A stretch of DNA of 64,000 nt from Pseudoglutamicibacter albus (lineage in GTDB: Bacteria; Actinomycetota; Actinomycetes; Actinomycetales; Micrococcaceae). The stretch lies in the NCBI RefSeq assembly GCF_022346425.1, contig NZ_JAKRCW010000006.1:62001-126000 (forward strand), written 5' to 3'. The notes beneath the pieces were generated by a model that made no database searches, was not told the DNA's origin, and saw nothing but the letters and a program-made list of their open reading frames with translations. The translations under genes and the position numbers were made by a program. Positions 1-8,836 of this stretch are shown here, one piece after another. Each line of letters begins with the position of its first letter. Position 1 is the stretch's first letter.

Positions 1-57
1 GATGCCCGCGATGATCGCGAGACCTCCACGGGATGCGGTGCTCTTCGGCGTTGTCAT
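1..57 (-). CDS. lspA: Probable signal peptidase II (LspA), first 19 codons only
   Basis: This is an open reading frame entering from the left edge on the minus strand. It starts at an ATG at 55-57 with an AAGGG Shine-Dalgarno sequence just upstream. The 19 visible residues (MTTPKSTASRGGLAIIAGI) are a short polar N-terminus running into a hydrophobic segment, as expected for the first membrane helix of prolipoprotein signal peptidase. The identity rests mainly on context: lspA commonly follows divIVA in actinobacterial genomes. No catalytic residues are in the window. It could be another membrane protein. Confidence 0.45.
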   Translation of the reverse strand, partial: MTTPKSTASRGGLAIIAGI

Positions 58-145
58 AGGTACCCTTCTGGTGCCGTCAAAAGAATGAATGGAAAAGCTC
101 GATAGTTATAGAGCTACAGCCACAGGTATAAGGCTACAGATACAG

Positions 146-183
146 TTCAAGGCGGTGACCCTGATCAGGGTCACCGCCTTGAA
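146..183. terminator. Perfect 38-bp palindrome between divIVA and lspA
   Basis: Bases 146-164 and 165-183 are exact reverse complements, forming a GC-rich 19-bp stem. No T-tract follows on either strand. It lies downstream of divIVA and upstream of the next minus-strand gene, so it may terminate or attenuate the dcw transcript. With no unpaired loop it could instead be a protein-binding palindrome. Confidence 0.55.
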
Positions 184-253
184 GCTGGCTTAGAACTAGA
201 TCAGAACAGTGTCCTTAGAACTGTGCCGATGCTGAGAACTGTCGTGCCGATGT

Positions 254-892
254 TTAGATCTGTGCCGAGATTGGGGTCTGGCCGTCAAGATCAGATAGCT
301 GGTCTGCGATGTAGTTACGCAGACGGCCGCGGTAATCGGCTTCGAAGGCCTTGAGGTCTTCGATCTCGTCTTCGAGCATGCTCTTCTTCTGTGCAAGATC
401 ATCGAGCGTGCGGCGCTTGGTTTCTTCGGCGTCGTCGGTGGTCTTCTTAGCTGCTGCTTCAGCGTCAGAGACAAGCGACTGCGCCTGAGCCTGTGCCTCG
501 GAAACGATGCGATCGCGTTCCTGAGCGCCCTGGTTGACGTATTCGTCGTGGAGGCGCTGGGCCATCTGCAGAACGCCTGCGGCCTCGTCTGCGGTGCCAC
601 CGCCAGACGTAGATACCGGGAACGTTGCCTCGGTTGCCGCAGAGACTGGCATGACAGGCTCTGGAACATCGTGGTCTGCGGTCTCCGAGGTTGCGGAGAC
701 TGGTGCAGGAACAACGTTTCCTTCCTGGCATTCAGCCAGCTGGCGGCGCAGCTCGGCGTTCTCATCATTCAGGCGACGAAGTTCTTCTACAACCTCATCC
801 AGGAAGTCATCGACTTCATCCTGGTCGTAGCCTTCACGGAACTTCGTTGGCTGGAAGCGTTTGTTGACTACATCATCCGGCGTGAGGGCCAT
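254..892 (-). CDS. divIVA: DivIVA/Wag31 polar growth and septum-site coiled-coil protein
   Basis: This cytoplasmic membrane-curvature-binding coiled-coil protein recruits the peptidoglycan machinery to poles and septa in actinobacteria. The N-terminal 60 residues carry the diagnostic DivIVA domain: LTPDDVVNKRF, then FREGYDQDEVDDFLDEV, then a heptad-rich stretch. An Ala/Thr/Val-rich linker (about 60-100) separates it from a second coiled coil (about 100-200). The length of 212 residues is typical. An AGGAG ribosome-binding site precedes the ATG. It is the last recognised gene of the dcw operon before lspA, 167 bp downstream of yggT. Confidence 0.96.
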   Translation of the reverse strand: MALTPDDVVNKRFQPTKFREGYDQDEVDDFLDEVVEELRRLNDENAELRRQLAECQEGNVVPAPVSATSETADHDVPEPVMPVSAATEATFPVSTSGGGTADEAAGVLQMAQRLHDEYVNQGAQERDRIVSEAQAQAQSLVSDAEAAAKKTTDDAEETKRRTLDDLAQKKSMLEDEIEDLKAFEADYRGRLRNYIADQLSDLDGQTPISAQI

Positions 893-1059
893 CTGATCTC
901 CTCGATTACTCGGGTACGGTCACCAGCGATACTTTCGCCAGTCACGATGAATAAAGACTTAGAAACGCCTGTGCTGCGGATCAGCTCGACGCTTGCTTGA
1001 TAACAACTATATAACGATTTTCGCTTTTTTGCGATGTTGACCGCTATTAGCGTCACAGC

Positions 1060-1353
1060 CTACACAAATCCTACACCCATTTGGAACACAAGTCCCTTCA
1101 CAATGGACACCACGAAGAACACGAGAATGAACGAAAGGTCCAGCTGGACGCCGCCGAAATTCACCGGAGGCATCGCCTTGCGAACCCACCCGAGCAGGGG
1201 TTCTGTGGTGCGGTTGACAGTGCTCGCGAATACAAGAGCGGCGCCCCGCGGGCGCCAGTCACGAACAAAAGAGTCGATGAAACTCACGACAATGCGCGCC
1301 ATTAGCAGATACATAAACACGCTCAACGCCAGATAAATCACGCCAAAGATCAC
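1060..1353 (-). CDS. YggT-family integral membrane protein
   Basis: This 97-residue membrane protein has a GTG start. Two hydrophobic segments (about 2-25 and 72-95) flank a polar loop with the family-typical TVNRTTEPLLGWVRKAMPP motif. YggT proteins sit in the dcw cluster of actinobacteria, cyanobacteria and chloroplasts between sepF and divIVA, as here, and are linked to membrane organisation around division. The exact biochemical role is not established. Family assignment is firm; function is inferred from position. Confidence 0.9.
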   Translation of the reverse strand: MIFGVIYLALSVFMYLLMARIVVSFIDSFVRDWRPRGAALVFASTVNRTTEPLLGWVRKAMPPVNFGGVQLDLSFILVFFVVSIVKGLVFQMGVGFV

Positions 1354-1421
1354 GCCGATTGCCTCCGATTATCTTTCGATCTCGTCCCTTGCGAGCCGTA
1401 TCGCCCCACAAGCGCCACTGC

Positions 1422-1497
1422 GTAGCCACCGAGCGATTCGGCGGCTACTGACAAAATCGGTAGCTACCGAACAAGTCAGTAGCTACCGAGAAAGGTG
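1422..1497. repeat. Four 19-bp iterated repeats between sepF and yggT
   Basis: Units begin at 1422, 1441, 1460 and 1479, an exact 19-bp period. The core is GTAGCTACCGA: perfect in units 3 and 4, one change in unit 2-style variants such as GTAGCCACCGA and more in GCGGCTACTGA. The core is itself partly palindromic (TCGGTAGCTACCGA at 1457-1470). The array ends five bases before the sepF stop codon, in the gap leading to yggT. Its role is unknown: candidates are a protein-binding array, an RNA structure or a simple tandem duplication. Confidence 0.75.
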
Positions 1498-1501
1498 AAA
1501 C

Positions 1502-2062
1502 TTAGCTTTGGTTGAAAAACGCTGACTGGCTATCCCCAGTGAGTTCTTCACCCAAAATTTCAACGCCATGCGGAGTGAGCAAGAAGACCTTATTGGTTAC
1601 ACGCTCAATATTGCCGCGTAGAGCGAACACGAGTCCAGCCGAGAAATCAACAAGACGCTTGGCCTCAGACTCCCCCATGTCAGTGACGTTCATGATCACC
1701 GGAATACCATCACGGAAGCTCTCACCGATCGTCTTGGCATCGTTGTAAGAGCGCGGGTGAACAGTCGTAATCTGACGCAACTCAGTGTCCTCCTCCGGCG
1801 CGGACGCCGCGCGCTTGATGGGCGTCACCGGAGCGCGGAATTCTTCCGCAGCTTTCGGCGCCGTCTCGGGCTGTGCAACTTCTACCAGTTGCGGTTTAGC
1901 CGGTTCTGGCTTCACCTCTACTGGCTTGGATTTTACCTCTTGGCGCACCTGCTCCGAAACGGCGGGCTTAACGGTCTTCGCCGGCTCAGGGCGCTTGAGG
2001 TCTTCATCCTCCGCCTCAGCCAGGCCTAGGTAGATCATGGTTTTGCGGAGGGCTCCTGCCAT
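1502..2062 (-). CDS. sepF: SepF, FtsZ membrane anchor
   Basis: SepF binds the FtsZ C-terminal peptide and tethers the Z-ring to the membrane in bacteria that lack FtsA, as here. The N-terminus [19 protein letters not shown] is an amphipathic membrane-binding segment with the actinobacterial YLGL motif. A Pro/Glu/Val-rich linker spans about 25-90. The C-terminal SepF domain (about 95-180) includes [20 protein letters not shown] and [15 protein letters not shown]. The length of 186 residues is normal. AAGGAG lies 7 bases before the ATG. The gene lies downstream of yggS in the operon. Confidence 0.96.
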   Translation of the reverse strand: MAGALRKTMIYLGLAEAEDEDLKRPEPAKTVKPAVSEQVRQEVKSKPVEVKPEPAKPQLVEVAQPETAPKAAEEFRAPVTPIKRAASAPEEDTELRQITTVHPRSYNDAKTIGESFRDGIPVIMNVTDMGESEAKRLVDFSAGLVFALRGNIERVTNKVFLLTPHGVEILGEELTGDSQSAFFNQS

Positions 2063-2118
2063 CGGATTCTCCTTAAGTAGATGCGTAGGTGCCTATGAAA
2101 TTCAGGCACCTTTCAAAG

Positions 2119-2892
2119 CTAACGCACAGGTGAGCGAGAACCCAGCACATCCGACCCGATGCGTAGGTGTGTCGCCCCTGCAAAAATTGCTTGCTCTAGA
2201 TCATGACTCATACCGGCCGAGATTCCACTCGCATCCGGGTGTGTTTCTTGAATTCGATGGGCCAGTTCACCTATCCGCTGAAAAGCTATCTCTGGCGCCT
2301 CATCTAGGGGTGCAACAGTCATAACACCACGCAACTGAAGACCCGGATTTTCAGCGATACTGTCGGCCAATTCGGGCGCATTATTAATACTTACGCCGCC
2401 GCGGCCATCATCGGGCTGGTCCTTCCGCACATCGACCTGAACGTAGCAACCAAGCGGTTCGAAACCTTCGTCCACCCGACGTTGCCCAGCCCTAGCCAGC
2501 GCCTTCACAAGTGAGGCACGATCAACCGAATGAATTTCCTGTGCATACCGGACCACACGATTAACTTTGTTGCTTTGCAACTGGCCGATGAAGTGCCAAC
2601 GCAAATCCGGTGCATATTCGGCTAGTGCTGCGGCTTTAGGTGTAGCTTCTTGCTCGCGGTTCTCCCCCACGTTGCGTACCCCGAGGTCATACAGGGCAGC
2701 GACATCCGATGGTGGGAAGAACTTTGTGACCACAATGAGCGTGGGTTCCTCGGTTCGCCCCGCCTCCTTGGTTGCTCGCGTGATGCGCTCTTTGACTGCG
2801 CTGAGGCGGGTTGCAAGTTCTTCGCGGCGGGAATCGGTTGCGTTGAGGCTTGGTGTCTGCAGGTCCTGGGGTTGCCCGTGGGTGTTGCTCAC
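2119..2892 (-). CDS. YggS/PLPBP-type pyridoxal phosphate homeostasis protein
   Basis: This is a PLP-binding alanine-racemase-fold protein without known catalysis that controls vitamin B6 and amino acid pools. The cofactor lysine lies in LIVVTKFFP (about residue 56). The VRNVGENREQE and LRWHFIGQLQSNKVN motifs are clear, and GMSHDLEQAIFAGATHLRIGS matches the C-terminal phosphate-binding loop. It has a GTG start with AGAGGT seven bases upstream and 257 residues. It sits between pgeF and sepF, the usual actinobacterial order, so it is probably transcribed with the division genes. Confidence 0.95.
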   Translation of the reverse strand: MSNTHGQPQDLQTPSLNATDSRREELATRLSAVKERITRATKEAGRTEEPTLIVVTKFFPPSDVAALYDLGVRNVGENREQEATPKAAALAEYAPDLRWHFIGQLQSNKVNRVVRYAQEIHSVDRASLVKALARAGQRRVDEGFEPLGCYVQVDVRKDQPDDGRGGVSINNAPELADSIAENPGLQLRGVMTVAPLDEAPEIAFQRIGELAHRIQETHPDASGISAGMSHDLEQAIFAGATHLRIGSDVLGSRSPVR

Positions 2893-2911
2893 TGTCTACC
2901 TCTTTTTATTC

Positions 2912-3667
2912 CTATTGAATGTTTCGCTGATAGATGATGGTCGCGTTGCGCTCGTGCTTGTTTTCTCCGCGGTAGGAGTACCAAGCGGAGTTCTCGAGTG
3001 TGCATTCGTTTGCCTCATGCACCAAGACTCCGTATTCTTCTAAGATGGCGCGGCTTGCTCGCGGCAGATCTAAAGATGGTGTTCCCCAGCTGGTGGTGGA
3101 AGCGATAACTTCCGATGCGGCCCCTGGCAGTGCGGCGACCGCATCGGTAACCATCGTTTGGGGCACTTCATAGCACCGCCCACAGATCGCCGGCCCGATC
3201 CACGCTTCAAGCTCGGCTGCATGTTGGTCGGTCAAGGCTTTCAGTGTGTTCTGAATAACCCCGTCGATAAGACCTGTACGCCCGGCGTGAACTACTGCCG
3301 TAGCGGTGCGGCCTGCCGGGAGGCTCGCCGCGATCGCAATCGGTATGCAGTCTGCTGTCAACACGGCGGGGGCATACCGTGCACTGACATCGACCAACGC
3401 ATCAGCTGTTGGCACATTGTGCTCTCGCTGGCACGTGTCAGCCCAAGCACCATCGGAATCAATGACCGCTACGAACGGGCTATGCACTTGCGACATGAAA
3501 GCCAGCGAACCCGGCTTCACACCAAGACGCTGTTCAACACGTGTCCGCGCGTGCAACACAAGCGCAACGGAGGGGCCCTCTACCGTATGTACGGCGAGGT
3601 TCCCCTCCGTGCGGCCTGTGAACGCTACGGCAACGTCCGGGTGAAGTGTGAACGTTTCGCAGCGCAT
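2912..3667 (-). CDS. pgeF: PgeF/YfiH-family peptidoglycan editing factor (laccase domain)
   Basis: This is a DUF152 multicopper-oxidoreductase-like protein. Family members act as purine nucleoside hydrolases or phosphorylases, and the E. coli homologue corrects mis-incorporated L-Ser in UDP-MurNAc peptides. Metal-site motifs are visible: MSQVHS (about 58-63), LTADCIPIAIA, VVHAGRTGL and the C-terminal CTLENSAWYSYR. The length of 251 residues is standard. Only four bases separate it from the ftsZ stop, so translation is probably coupled. No strong Shine-Dalgarno sequence is seen before its ATG, in keeping with coupling. Confidence 0.93.
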   Translation of the reverse strand: MRCETFTLHPDVAVAFTGRTEGNLAVHTVEGPSVALVLHARTRVEQRLGVKPGSLAFMSQVHSPFVAVIDSDGAWADTCQREHNVPTADALVDVSARYAPAVLTADCIPIAIAASLPAGRTATAVVHAGRTGLIDGVIQNTLKALTDQHAAELEAWIGPAICGRCYEVPQTMVTDAVAALPGAASEVIASTTSWGTPSLDLPRASRAILEEYGVLVHEANECTLENSAWYSYRGENKHERNATIIYQRNIQ

Positions 3668-3671
3668 TGGT

Positions 3672-4874
3672 TTACTTCAAGAAATCCGGGACATCCAGTG
3701 CGTCGCGCCCCGGTGGCATGACCGGTTCCACAACCTCTGGAACGTCGTTCTCTTCGTCTTCTTCTTCGATGCTGGCAGGAACCGGCAGGTCCTGTTCCTG
3801 TGTTGGGACCGGATGAGGCACCGCAGCGAGCGTCGGTGTTCCCGATGCCTGTTCATCAACGCGAGGTGGAACAGGCTGTTGGTTCGACTGGCTCACCTGG
3901 CTAGGCTGAGCCGGGCGGGAGGTCTTATCAACCTGGTCGAATCCGGCAGCGATGACGGTGATGCGCACCTGGTCGCCCATCGATTCGTCGATTGCGGAGC
4001 CAACGATGATGTTGGCTTCTGGGTGAACGACTTCCTGGACCAAGCGTGCCGCATCGTTGATCTCGAACAGGCCCAGATCCGAGCCGCCCTGGAAGGACAA
4101 CAGAACGCCCTGCGCGCCTTCGATGCTTGCTTCCAAAAGTGGGGAGGCAATAGCCTGCTCGGCTGCCTCGAGTGCACGGTTCTCCCCGCTTGCGGCACCG
4201 ATACCCATGAGCGCGGAGCCCGCGCCTTCCATGACAGTCTTGACGTCTGCAAAGTCGAGGTTGATCACGCCTGGGGTTGTGATGAGGTCCGTGATGCCCT
4301 GCACTCCTGAGAGCAAAACCTGGTCTGCGGCCTTGAACGCATCCAGCATGGTGATGCGTTCGTCAGAGATGGCAAGCAGGCGGTCGTTCGGAATCACGAT
4401 GAGGGTGTCAACCTCATCACGCAACGCGTCGATGCCAGCTTCTGCCGAGTTCGCACGGCGGCGGCCTTCGAACGTGAACGGGCGGGTCACAACACCGATA
4501 GTCAAAGCACCCAGCGAGCGAGCGATGCGAGCGACGACAGGGGCCGCGCCCGTGCCGGTGCCGCCGCCTTCACCTGCGGTCACGAAAACCATGTCAGCGC
4601 CAGTGAGAAGATCGTTGATTTCTTCTTCGTGATCTTCTGCAGCCTGACGGCCAACATCCGGATTAGCGCCGGCGCCGAGGCCGCGGGTCAGTTCGCGACC
4701 AATTTCAAGGGTCACATCCGCTTCAGAGAGCATGAGCGCCTGAAGGTCAGTGTTGATGGCAATGAATTCGACGCCACGGAGGCCTTCCTCGATCATACGG
4801 TTGACTGCGTTGACGCCACCGCCGCCAACACCGACCACCTTGATGACGGCGATGTTTTCTTGTCCAACTGCCAC
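3672..4874 (-). CDS. ftsZ: Cell division GTPase FtsZ
   Basis: FtsZ is the tubulin-like GTPase that forms the cytokinetic ring. Visible motifs are the N-terminal [13 protein letters not shown] loop, the tubulin signature [13 protein letters not shown], the T7 synergy loop [11 protein letters not shown], and the C-terminal conserved peptide [10 protein letters not shown] that binds SepF. A Pro/Gln/Glu-rich linker spans about 318-388. The length of 400 residues is typical. It has a GTG start preceded by AAGGGA. A 276-bp gap upstream holds a hairpin and AT-rich stretches, so an additional internal ftsZ promoter is plausible but not proven. Confidence 0.99.
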   Translation of the reverse strand: MAVGQENIAVIKVVGVGGGGVNAVNRMIEEGLRGVEFIAINTDLQALMLSEADVTLEIGRELTRGLGAGANPDVGRQAAEDHEEEINDLLTGADMVFVTAGEGGGTGTGAAPVVARIARSLGALTIGVVTRPFTFEGRRRANSAEAGIDALRDEVDTLIVIPNDRLLAISDERITMLDAFKAADQVLLSGVQGITDLITTPGVINLDFADVKTVMEGAGSALMGIGAASGENRALEAAEQAIASPLLEASIEGAQGVLLSFQGGSDLGLFEINDAARLVQEVVHPEANIIVGSAIDESMGDQVRITVIAAGFDQVDKTSRPAQPSQVSQSNQQPVPPRVDEQASGTPTLAAVPHPVPTQEQDLPVPASIEEEDEENDVPEVVEPVMPPGRDALDVPDFLK

Positions 4875-5097
4875 GTTTTGGGTCCCTTGCTCGTAGGTAT
4901 GTGCTCGTAAAAATAAGCTGACGCCGGAGCATCATGCGGTCCATGTGTATTGCATGGTGCTGAAGCGATCTCCGAGCCTATATATCGAGTAAACCGCCCA
5001 CGCTAGGCCGCTTCAAACCTTGCGTGCGGCGTGTCGTTATGCCGGAGGGGAATTCATCCCTCAAGCGTCCATTTTGGCCGCTTTTCATTCCATATCT

Positions 5098-5114
5098 TTC
5101 AACCGTTGGTTGAA
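5098..5114 (-). other. Short hairpin in the ftsQ-ftsZ gap
   Basis: TTCAACC and GGTTGAA form a perfect 7-bp stem with a 3-base loop, 37 bases downstream of the ftsQ stop on the minus strand. There is no T-tract. It could stabilise or process the ftsQ-ftsZ mRNA. The rest of the 276-bp gap (4875-5150) has no gene that I can support; it contains an AT-rich TATATA element at about 4980-4985 that might be part of an internal ftsZ promoter. Confidence 0.4.
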
Positions 5115-5150
5115 GCTCTTGGTTCTCGCCAGGCTACGCCACTCGTGCGA

Positions 5151-6158
5151 TTATTCATTGCTCGTGACGGGTCGCTGAGGCGTTGAGACATCAATGACCT
5201 TGTCTTTGACGTCTTTTTGGTTGAGGAACGTTTCAACCAACGCGGCCTTCATAGGCCCGTCCTCAGGTCCGCCCCACACAATCTTACGCCCGTCACGCAA
5301 CTTGAACGTCACGGTGTCCACTGATTTCGCTTCTGCCTGCTTCAACGTAGCCAAAACGCCACCGGGAAGTTCCGCAAGCGCCTGGACTACACCGTCGAAA
5401 ATCTGATGCCCAGGGTCTTTCTCCGGAACACTCACCAGAGGCAGCTTATCGGCCTCATCACCAGATACTTCCTTGAGCGCCACGCCGTTATCGCCAACGA
5501 TCATCTTCTTACCGTCACGTTCCATGACAGCAACCTGTCGATGCTCAACAACCTCAACGCGCAGATCATGCGGACCATCCAGCTGGATACGGACATCCTG
5601 AATAGCGGGGAACTTCTTCAGAAGACCCGTGATCTCCCGGTTGTTAAGACTGCCGACCGGTTTCCCCTCCAGCGGCTTAAGCGCCTCAACGATCTTGGCG
5701 CTATCGGCAAGTTTCGAACCGGAAACGCTGACCTTTTCAACCTTGGCTAGCGGGCTGAACGACAACGCAACCATGCCGCCCACAAACAGCAAGCACGCCC
5801 CAACACCAGCCATCCGGCGCCACTTCTTCCGTTTGCGAGCCTGATCCTTCTTATGAGGCCGAATCGGCGTCGGAGCAGGTAACGGCGCCTCGCTCTGAGA
5901 CTCTGGAACGAGCTCAGAGTCCACATCAGGCTGAGAGTCCGCCTCTGGCTGCGGTTCAGGTGGCGGCGGTTCAAACTGGGACACCGGAGCAACGCCGTCT
6001 GCCGCCGTGCTGTCTTGCGCTGTGCTTTCTTGCTCCGTGCTGTCTTGCCCAGCGCCGGCCTGCTCAGCGCTGTCTTGTTCAGCGCTGTCTTGCTCAGCGC
6101 TGCCTGTTTCCTTGGGACGGGCTACCGCGCTGAACTCAAGCTCGTCATCGGATTTCAT
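5151..6158 (-). CDS. ftsQ: Cell division protein FtsQ with repeat-bearing cytoplasmic tail
   Basis: FtsQ is a bitopic divisome protein that bridges early and late division factors. Residues 1-115 are a disordered acidic, Gln/Pro-rich cytoplasmic tail. It contains seven pentapeptide repeats of the SAEQD type (about 20-54), encoded by a 15-bp tandem repeat at about 5997-6101. A basic stretch (KKDQARKRKKWRR) precedes one transmembrane helix (about 117-136). A POTRA domain (about 140-210) and the FtsQ beta domain follow. At 335 residues it is longer than many homologues because of the tail. The start overlaps the murC stop (ATGA), indicating translational coupling. Confidence 0.93.
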   Translation of the reverse strand: MKSDDELEFSAVARPKETGSAEQDSAEQDSAEQAGAGQDSTEQESTAQDSTAADGVAPVSQFEPPPPEPQPEADSQPDVDSELVPESQSEAPLPAPTPIRPHKKDQARKRKKWRRMAGVGACLLFVGGMVALSFSPLAKVEKVSVSGSKLADSAKIVEALKPLEGKPVGSLNNREITGLLKKFPAIQDVRIQLDGPHDLRVEVVEHRQVAVMERDGKKMIVGDNGVALKEVSGDEADKLPLVSVPEKDPGHQIFDGVVQALAELPGGVLATLKQAEAKSVDTVTFKLRDGRKIVWGGPEDGPMKAALVETFLNQKDVKDKVIDVSTPQRPVTSNE

Positions 6159-7621
6159 CCTGTGTATGTTTCACCGCCCTCGGAATCTTCGTAGCCGTCC
6201 TCCTCGATGGCTTCCACGATCTGTGTGCCAAGAGCTGTGACATCACCGGCACCGAGCGTTAGAACCACGTCCCCTGGACGGGCAAGCTCCGCAAGCCGTT
6301 CGGCAACATCCTCGGGATCAACCAGCGCATACTCAACACCCACGTGGTCAGCGATCAACTGGGTGGTTACCCCCGGGATGGGGTCTTCACGGGCAGGATA
6401 GATGGGAAGCAACGTGACCGTGTCAGCAAGGGAGACCGCATCAGCGAAGCCGTGCGCGAAATCTCGCGTCCGGGAGAATAGATGCGGCTGGAACACAGCG
6501 TGCACGCGCCCCTCGCCTGCAACATCGCGGGCCGCGCCAAGGGCCGCGGTCACCTCCGTTGGGTGATGCGCGTAATCGTCATACACGCGAACGCCTCGCG
6601 CCTGTCCCTTGTAATCGAAACGGCGAGAGGCCCCCTGGAACTCTGAAAGCGCATCCGCGCACGCCTGCGGTTCGAAGCCGAGCAGAACACCCACCGAGAT
6701 CGCGGCCACCGCATTCAAAACATTGTGCGCACCAGGAAACGGTAGATCCAGCTGGGCCACACCACTTGGCGTTGTGACCTTAGCCGTGGCACCAATCCCG
6801 TGAGGTTGCATGCGGGAAACACGCACATCGGCGTCAGAGGTGAAACCGTAGCCAACCACTTTCGGGCCATGTCCAGAAGCCGAAACCTTAGCCGCAAGCT
6901 CGGCGCCGCCAGCGTCATCCAGGCACACCACCACAGCGCCGCCTTCCGGGACGCGCTGAACATGCTTTTCGAATGCCTCCGCAACAGCTTCAGCGGTCCC
7001 ATAATGGTCCAGGTGATCCGGCTCAATATTTGTCACCACAGCGATGCGCGGCTCATAGTTCAAGAAAGAGCCATCCGACTCGTCAGCCTCAGCAACGAAA
7101 ATATCGCTGCCTCCGGCGGCCGCGTTCGTTCCCAAACCACCCACCGTGGCACCCACCGCAAAAGAAGGGTCAGCGCCCAACGTGGACAGCATCGTCGTGA
7201 TCATCGAGCTCGTGGTGGTCTTACCGTGCGTACCGGCAACCGTGACTGACCTGCGGCCTTTCATAACCAACGCGAGCCCCTCGGAACGATGCAGAACGCG
7301 CACGCCAGCCTCACGCGCGGCAACCAGCTCAGGGTTATCTTCACGAATCGCAGAGGACATCACGATCGTGTCCACACCATCAACGTGCTTGGGCTTGAAA
7401 CCAACGAACGTACGTGCACCGGCGGCCTCAAGCTCATCCAGAACCGGCAGATCCTTCGCATCCGTCCCGGAAACCTCCACGCCCGCAGCAATATATAGCC
7501 GCGCAACCGCAGAAACCCCCACACCTCCAATGCCCAAGAAGTGAACCCGACCCAAATCAGACAGATTCAGCTCGTCAACAGTTCGCTGTGTGGAACGGGT
7601 ATCAGAACCCGAAGCATTCAT
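6155..7621 (-). CDS. murC: UDP-N-acetylmuramate--L-alanine ligase MurC
   Basis: MurC is the cytoplasmic Mur ligase that adds the first amino acid to UDP-MurNAc. An N-terminal Rossmann-like domain has VHFLGIGGVGVSAVARL. The ATP loop is AGTHGKTTTSSM, followed by FVAEADESDGSFL, TNIEPDHLDHYGT and the C-terminal YDDYAHHPTEV. The ATG at 7621 is chosen because GGAGGA lies 9 bases upstream and it begins the conserved region; 488 residues fit the family. The frame stays open further upstream, but those residues show no homology. It is followed by ftsQ with an ATGA overlap. Confidence 0.97.
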   Translation of the reverse strand: MNASGSDTRSTQRTVDELNLSDLGRVHFLGIGGVGVSAVARLYIAAGVEVSGTDAKDLPVLDELEAAGARTFVGFKPKHVDGVDTIVMSSAIREDNPELVAAREAGVRVLHRSEGLALVMKGRRSVTVAGTHGKTTTSSMITTMLSTLGADPSFAVGATVGGLGTNAAAGGSDIFVAEADESDGSFLNYEPRIAVVTNIEPDHLDHYGTAEAVAEAFEKHVQRVPEGGAVVVCLDDAGGAELAAKVSASGHGPKVVGYGFTSDADVRVSRMQPHGIGATAKVTTPSGVAQLDLPFPGAHNVLNAVAAISVGVLLGFEPQACADALSEFQGASRRFDYKGQARGVRVYDDYAHHPTEVTAALGAARDVAGEGRVHAVFQPHLFSRTRDFAHGFADAVSLADTVTLLPIYPAREDPIPGVTTQLIADHVGVEYALVDPEDVAERLAELARPGDVVLTLGAGDVTALGTQIVEAIEEDGYEDSEGGETYTG

Positions 7622-7697
7622 GGTGTGGTTCCTCCACTCACGGCCCCTCAATCCGCAATGGCTAAGAGGCCTCGAAACAGTATTGAGATGCCTAACT

Positions 7698-8813
7698 TCA
7701 CTGAGAAGAACGCTGGGAAGCGTGCTGTGAAGCAATATCGACAATGGTTCTCGCCATCGTCTGCGCCGCGTCAGTAATACCAACGGTAGCCGCCGCGATA
7801 CCCATCCGCTCAAGACGCACCGGATCATCGAACAGAGCCATCACGTTCTCGATGAGCCAGCCGCTAGTGAGCTCGGCATCCTCAACCATGAGAGCCGCAT
7901 GGGCATCAACTAGAACTTTACCGTTGAGTGCCTGCTCACCGTTACCCACCGGCAACGGAACCAAAATACCCGGCAATCCCGCGGCCGCGACTTCGCTCAC
8001 CGTGCCAGCGCCGGCACGGCACACGATCACATCCGCGGCCTCGTACGCCCGCTCCATCGCATCCACGTAAGCGAGCTGAACGTACGCGGCACCGTCAGTG
8101 GCGCCTTGAGCCTCAATACCCTTACCCACACCAGTGATGTGCAGAACCTGCACCCCACGGCGCGTCAGCTCCTCAACAGCACCAGCCAAAGCCCTATTGA
8201 GATTCACAGCCCCCAAAGACCCGCCGGTAACCAACAGCGTTGGCGCCTCCGGATCCAAACCGAAACCTCGCCGAGCCTCAGCCGCGCCCCCTGCACGGTC
8301 CAGATTCGCGATCGCCTCCCGCATCGGCATCCCCACATGCCTAGCGTCAGCGATCTTCGTCTCAGCGAAAGCCGTACCAACAAACGCGGCCTTCTTCGCG
8401 CCCATCTTATTGGCCATCCCCGCACGAATATTCGCCTCGTGGATCACCACCGGAACCTTAGCCTTGAACGCAGCCTTATACATCGGCGGGCACACATACC
8501 CACCCACACCGACCACCACATCGGCATCAACGCGACGCAGAATCTCCGCGGCACGGCGGCCAGCATCAAGATACTTACGCGGAAACTGCAGTGCCGCCTT
8601 ATTCAGCCGCCGCGGCATCGGAGCCTTAGGGATCAACTCCAATTCGAAACCCGCATCGGGAACCAAGCGACTCTCGAGCCCCTCCTCGGTACCCACTACC
8701 GTGATCCGGGCATCAGGGTGCATCCGGCGAACCGCACGAGCCATCGCCAACAACGGCGAAACATGGCCGGCAGAACCGCCACCCGCAAACACAATAGAAA
8801 GCTCAGAACTCAC
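7698..8813 (-). CDS. murG: MurG, lipid II-forming N-acetylglucosaminyltransferase
   Basis: MurG transfers GlcNAc from UDP-GlcNAc to lipid I at the inner face of the membrane, forming lipid II. The sequence shows the glycine-rich FAGGGSAGHVSPLLA motif at the N-terminus, VVGVGGYVCPPMYKAA, VIHEANIRAGMANK, LVTGGSLGAVNLN and the donor-site CRAGAGTVSEVAAAGLPGIL. The GTG at 8813 is preferred over an upstream in-frame TTG at 8834 because AAGGGG lies 8 bases before it; this gives 371 residues. It lies 23 bases downstream of ftsW and 76 bases upstream of murC. Confidence 0.97.
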   Translation of the reverse strand: MSSELSIVFAGGGSAGHVSPLLAMARAVRRMHPDARITVVGTEEGLESRLVPDAGFELELIPKAPMPRRLNKAALQFPRKYLDAGRRAAEILRRVDADVVVGVGGYVCPPMYKAAFKAKVPVVIHEANIRAGMANKMGAKKAAFVGTAFAETKIADARHVGMPMREAIANLDRAGGAAEARRGFGLDPEAPTLLVTGGSLGAVNLNRALAGAVEELTRRGVQVLHITGVGKGIEAQGATDGAAYVQLAYVDAMERAYEAADVIVCRAGAGTVSEVAAAGLPGILVPLPVGNGEQALNGKVLVDAHAALMVEDAELTSGWLIENVMALFDDPVRLERMGIAAATVGITDAAQTMARTIVDIASQHASQRSSQ

Positions 8814-8836
8814 GCCTGACCCCTTCTCGCCCAACG

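Noticed and set aside
7622-7828. N-terminal extension of MurC by 69 codons
   Set aside because: It runs into the end of murG without homology; the ATG at 7621 has a strong GGAGGA site.
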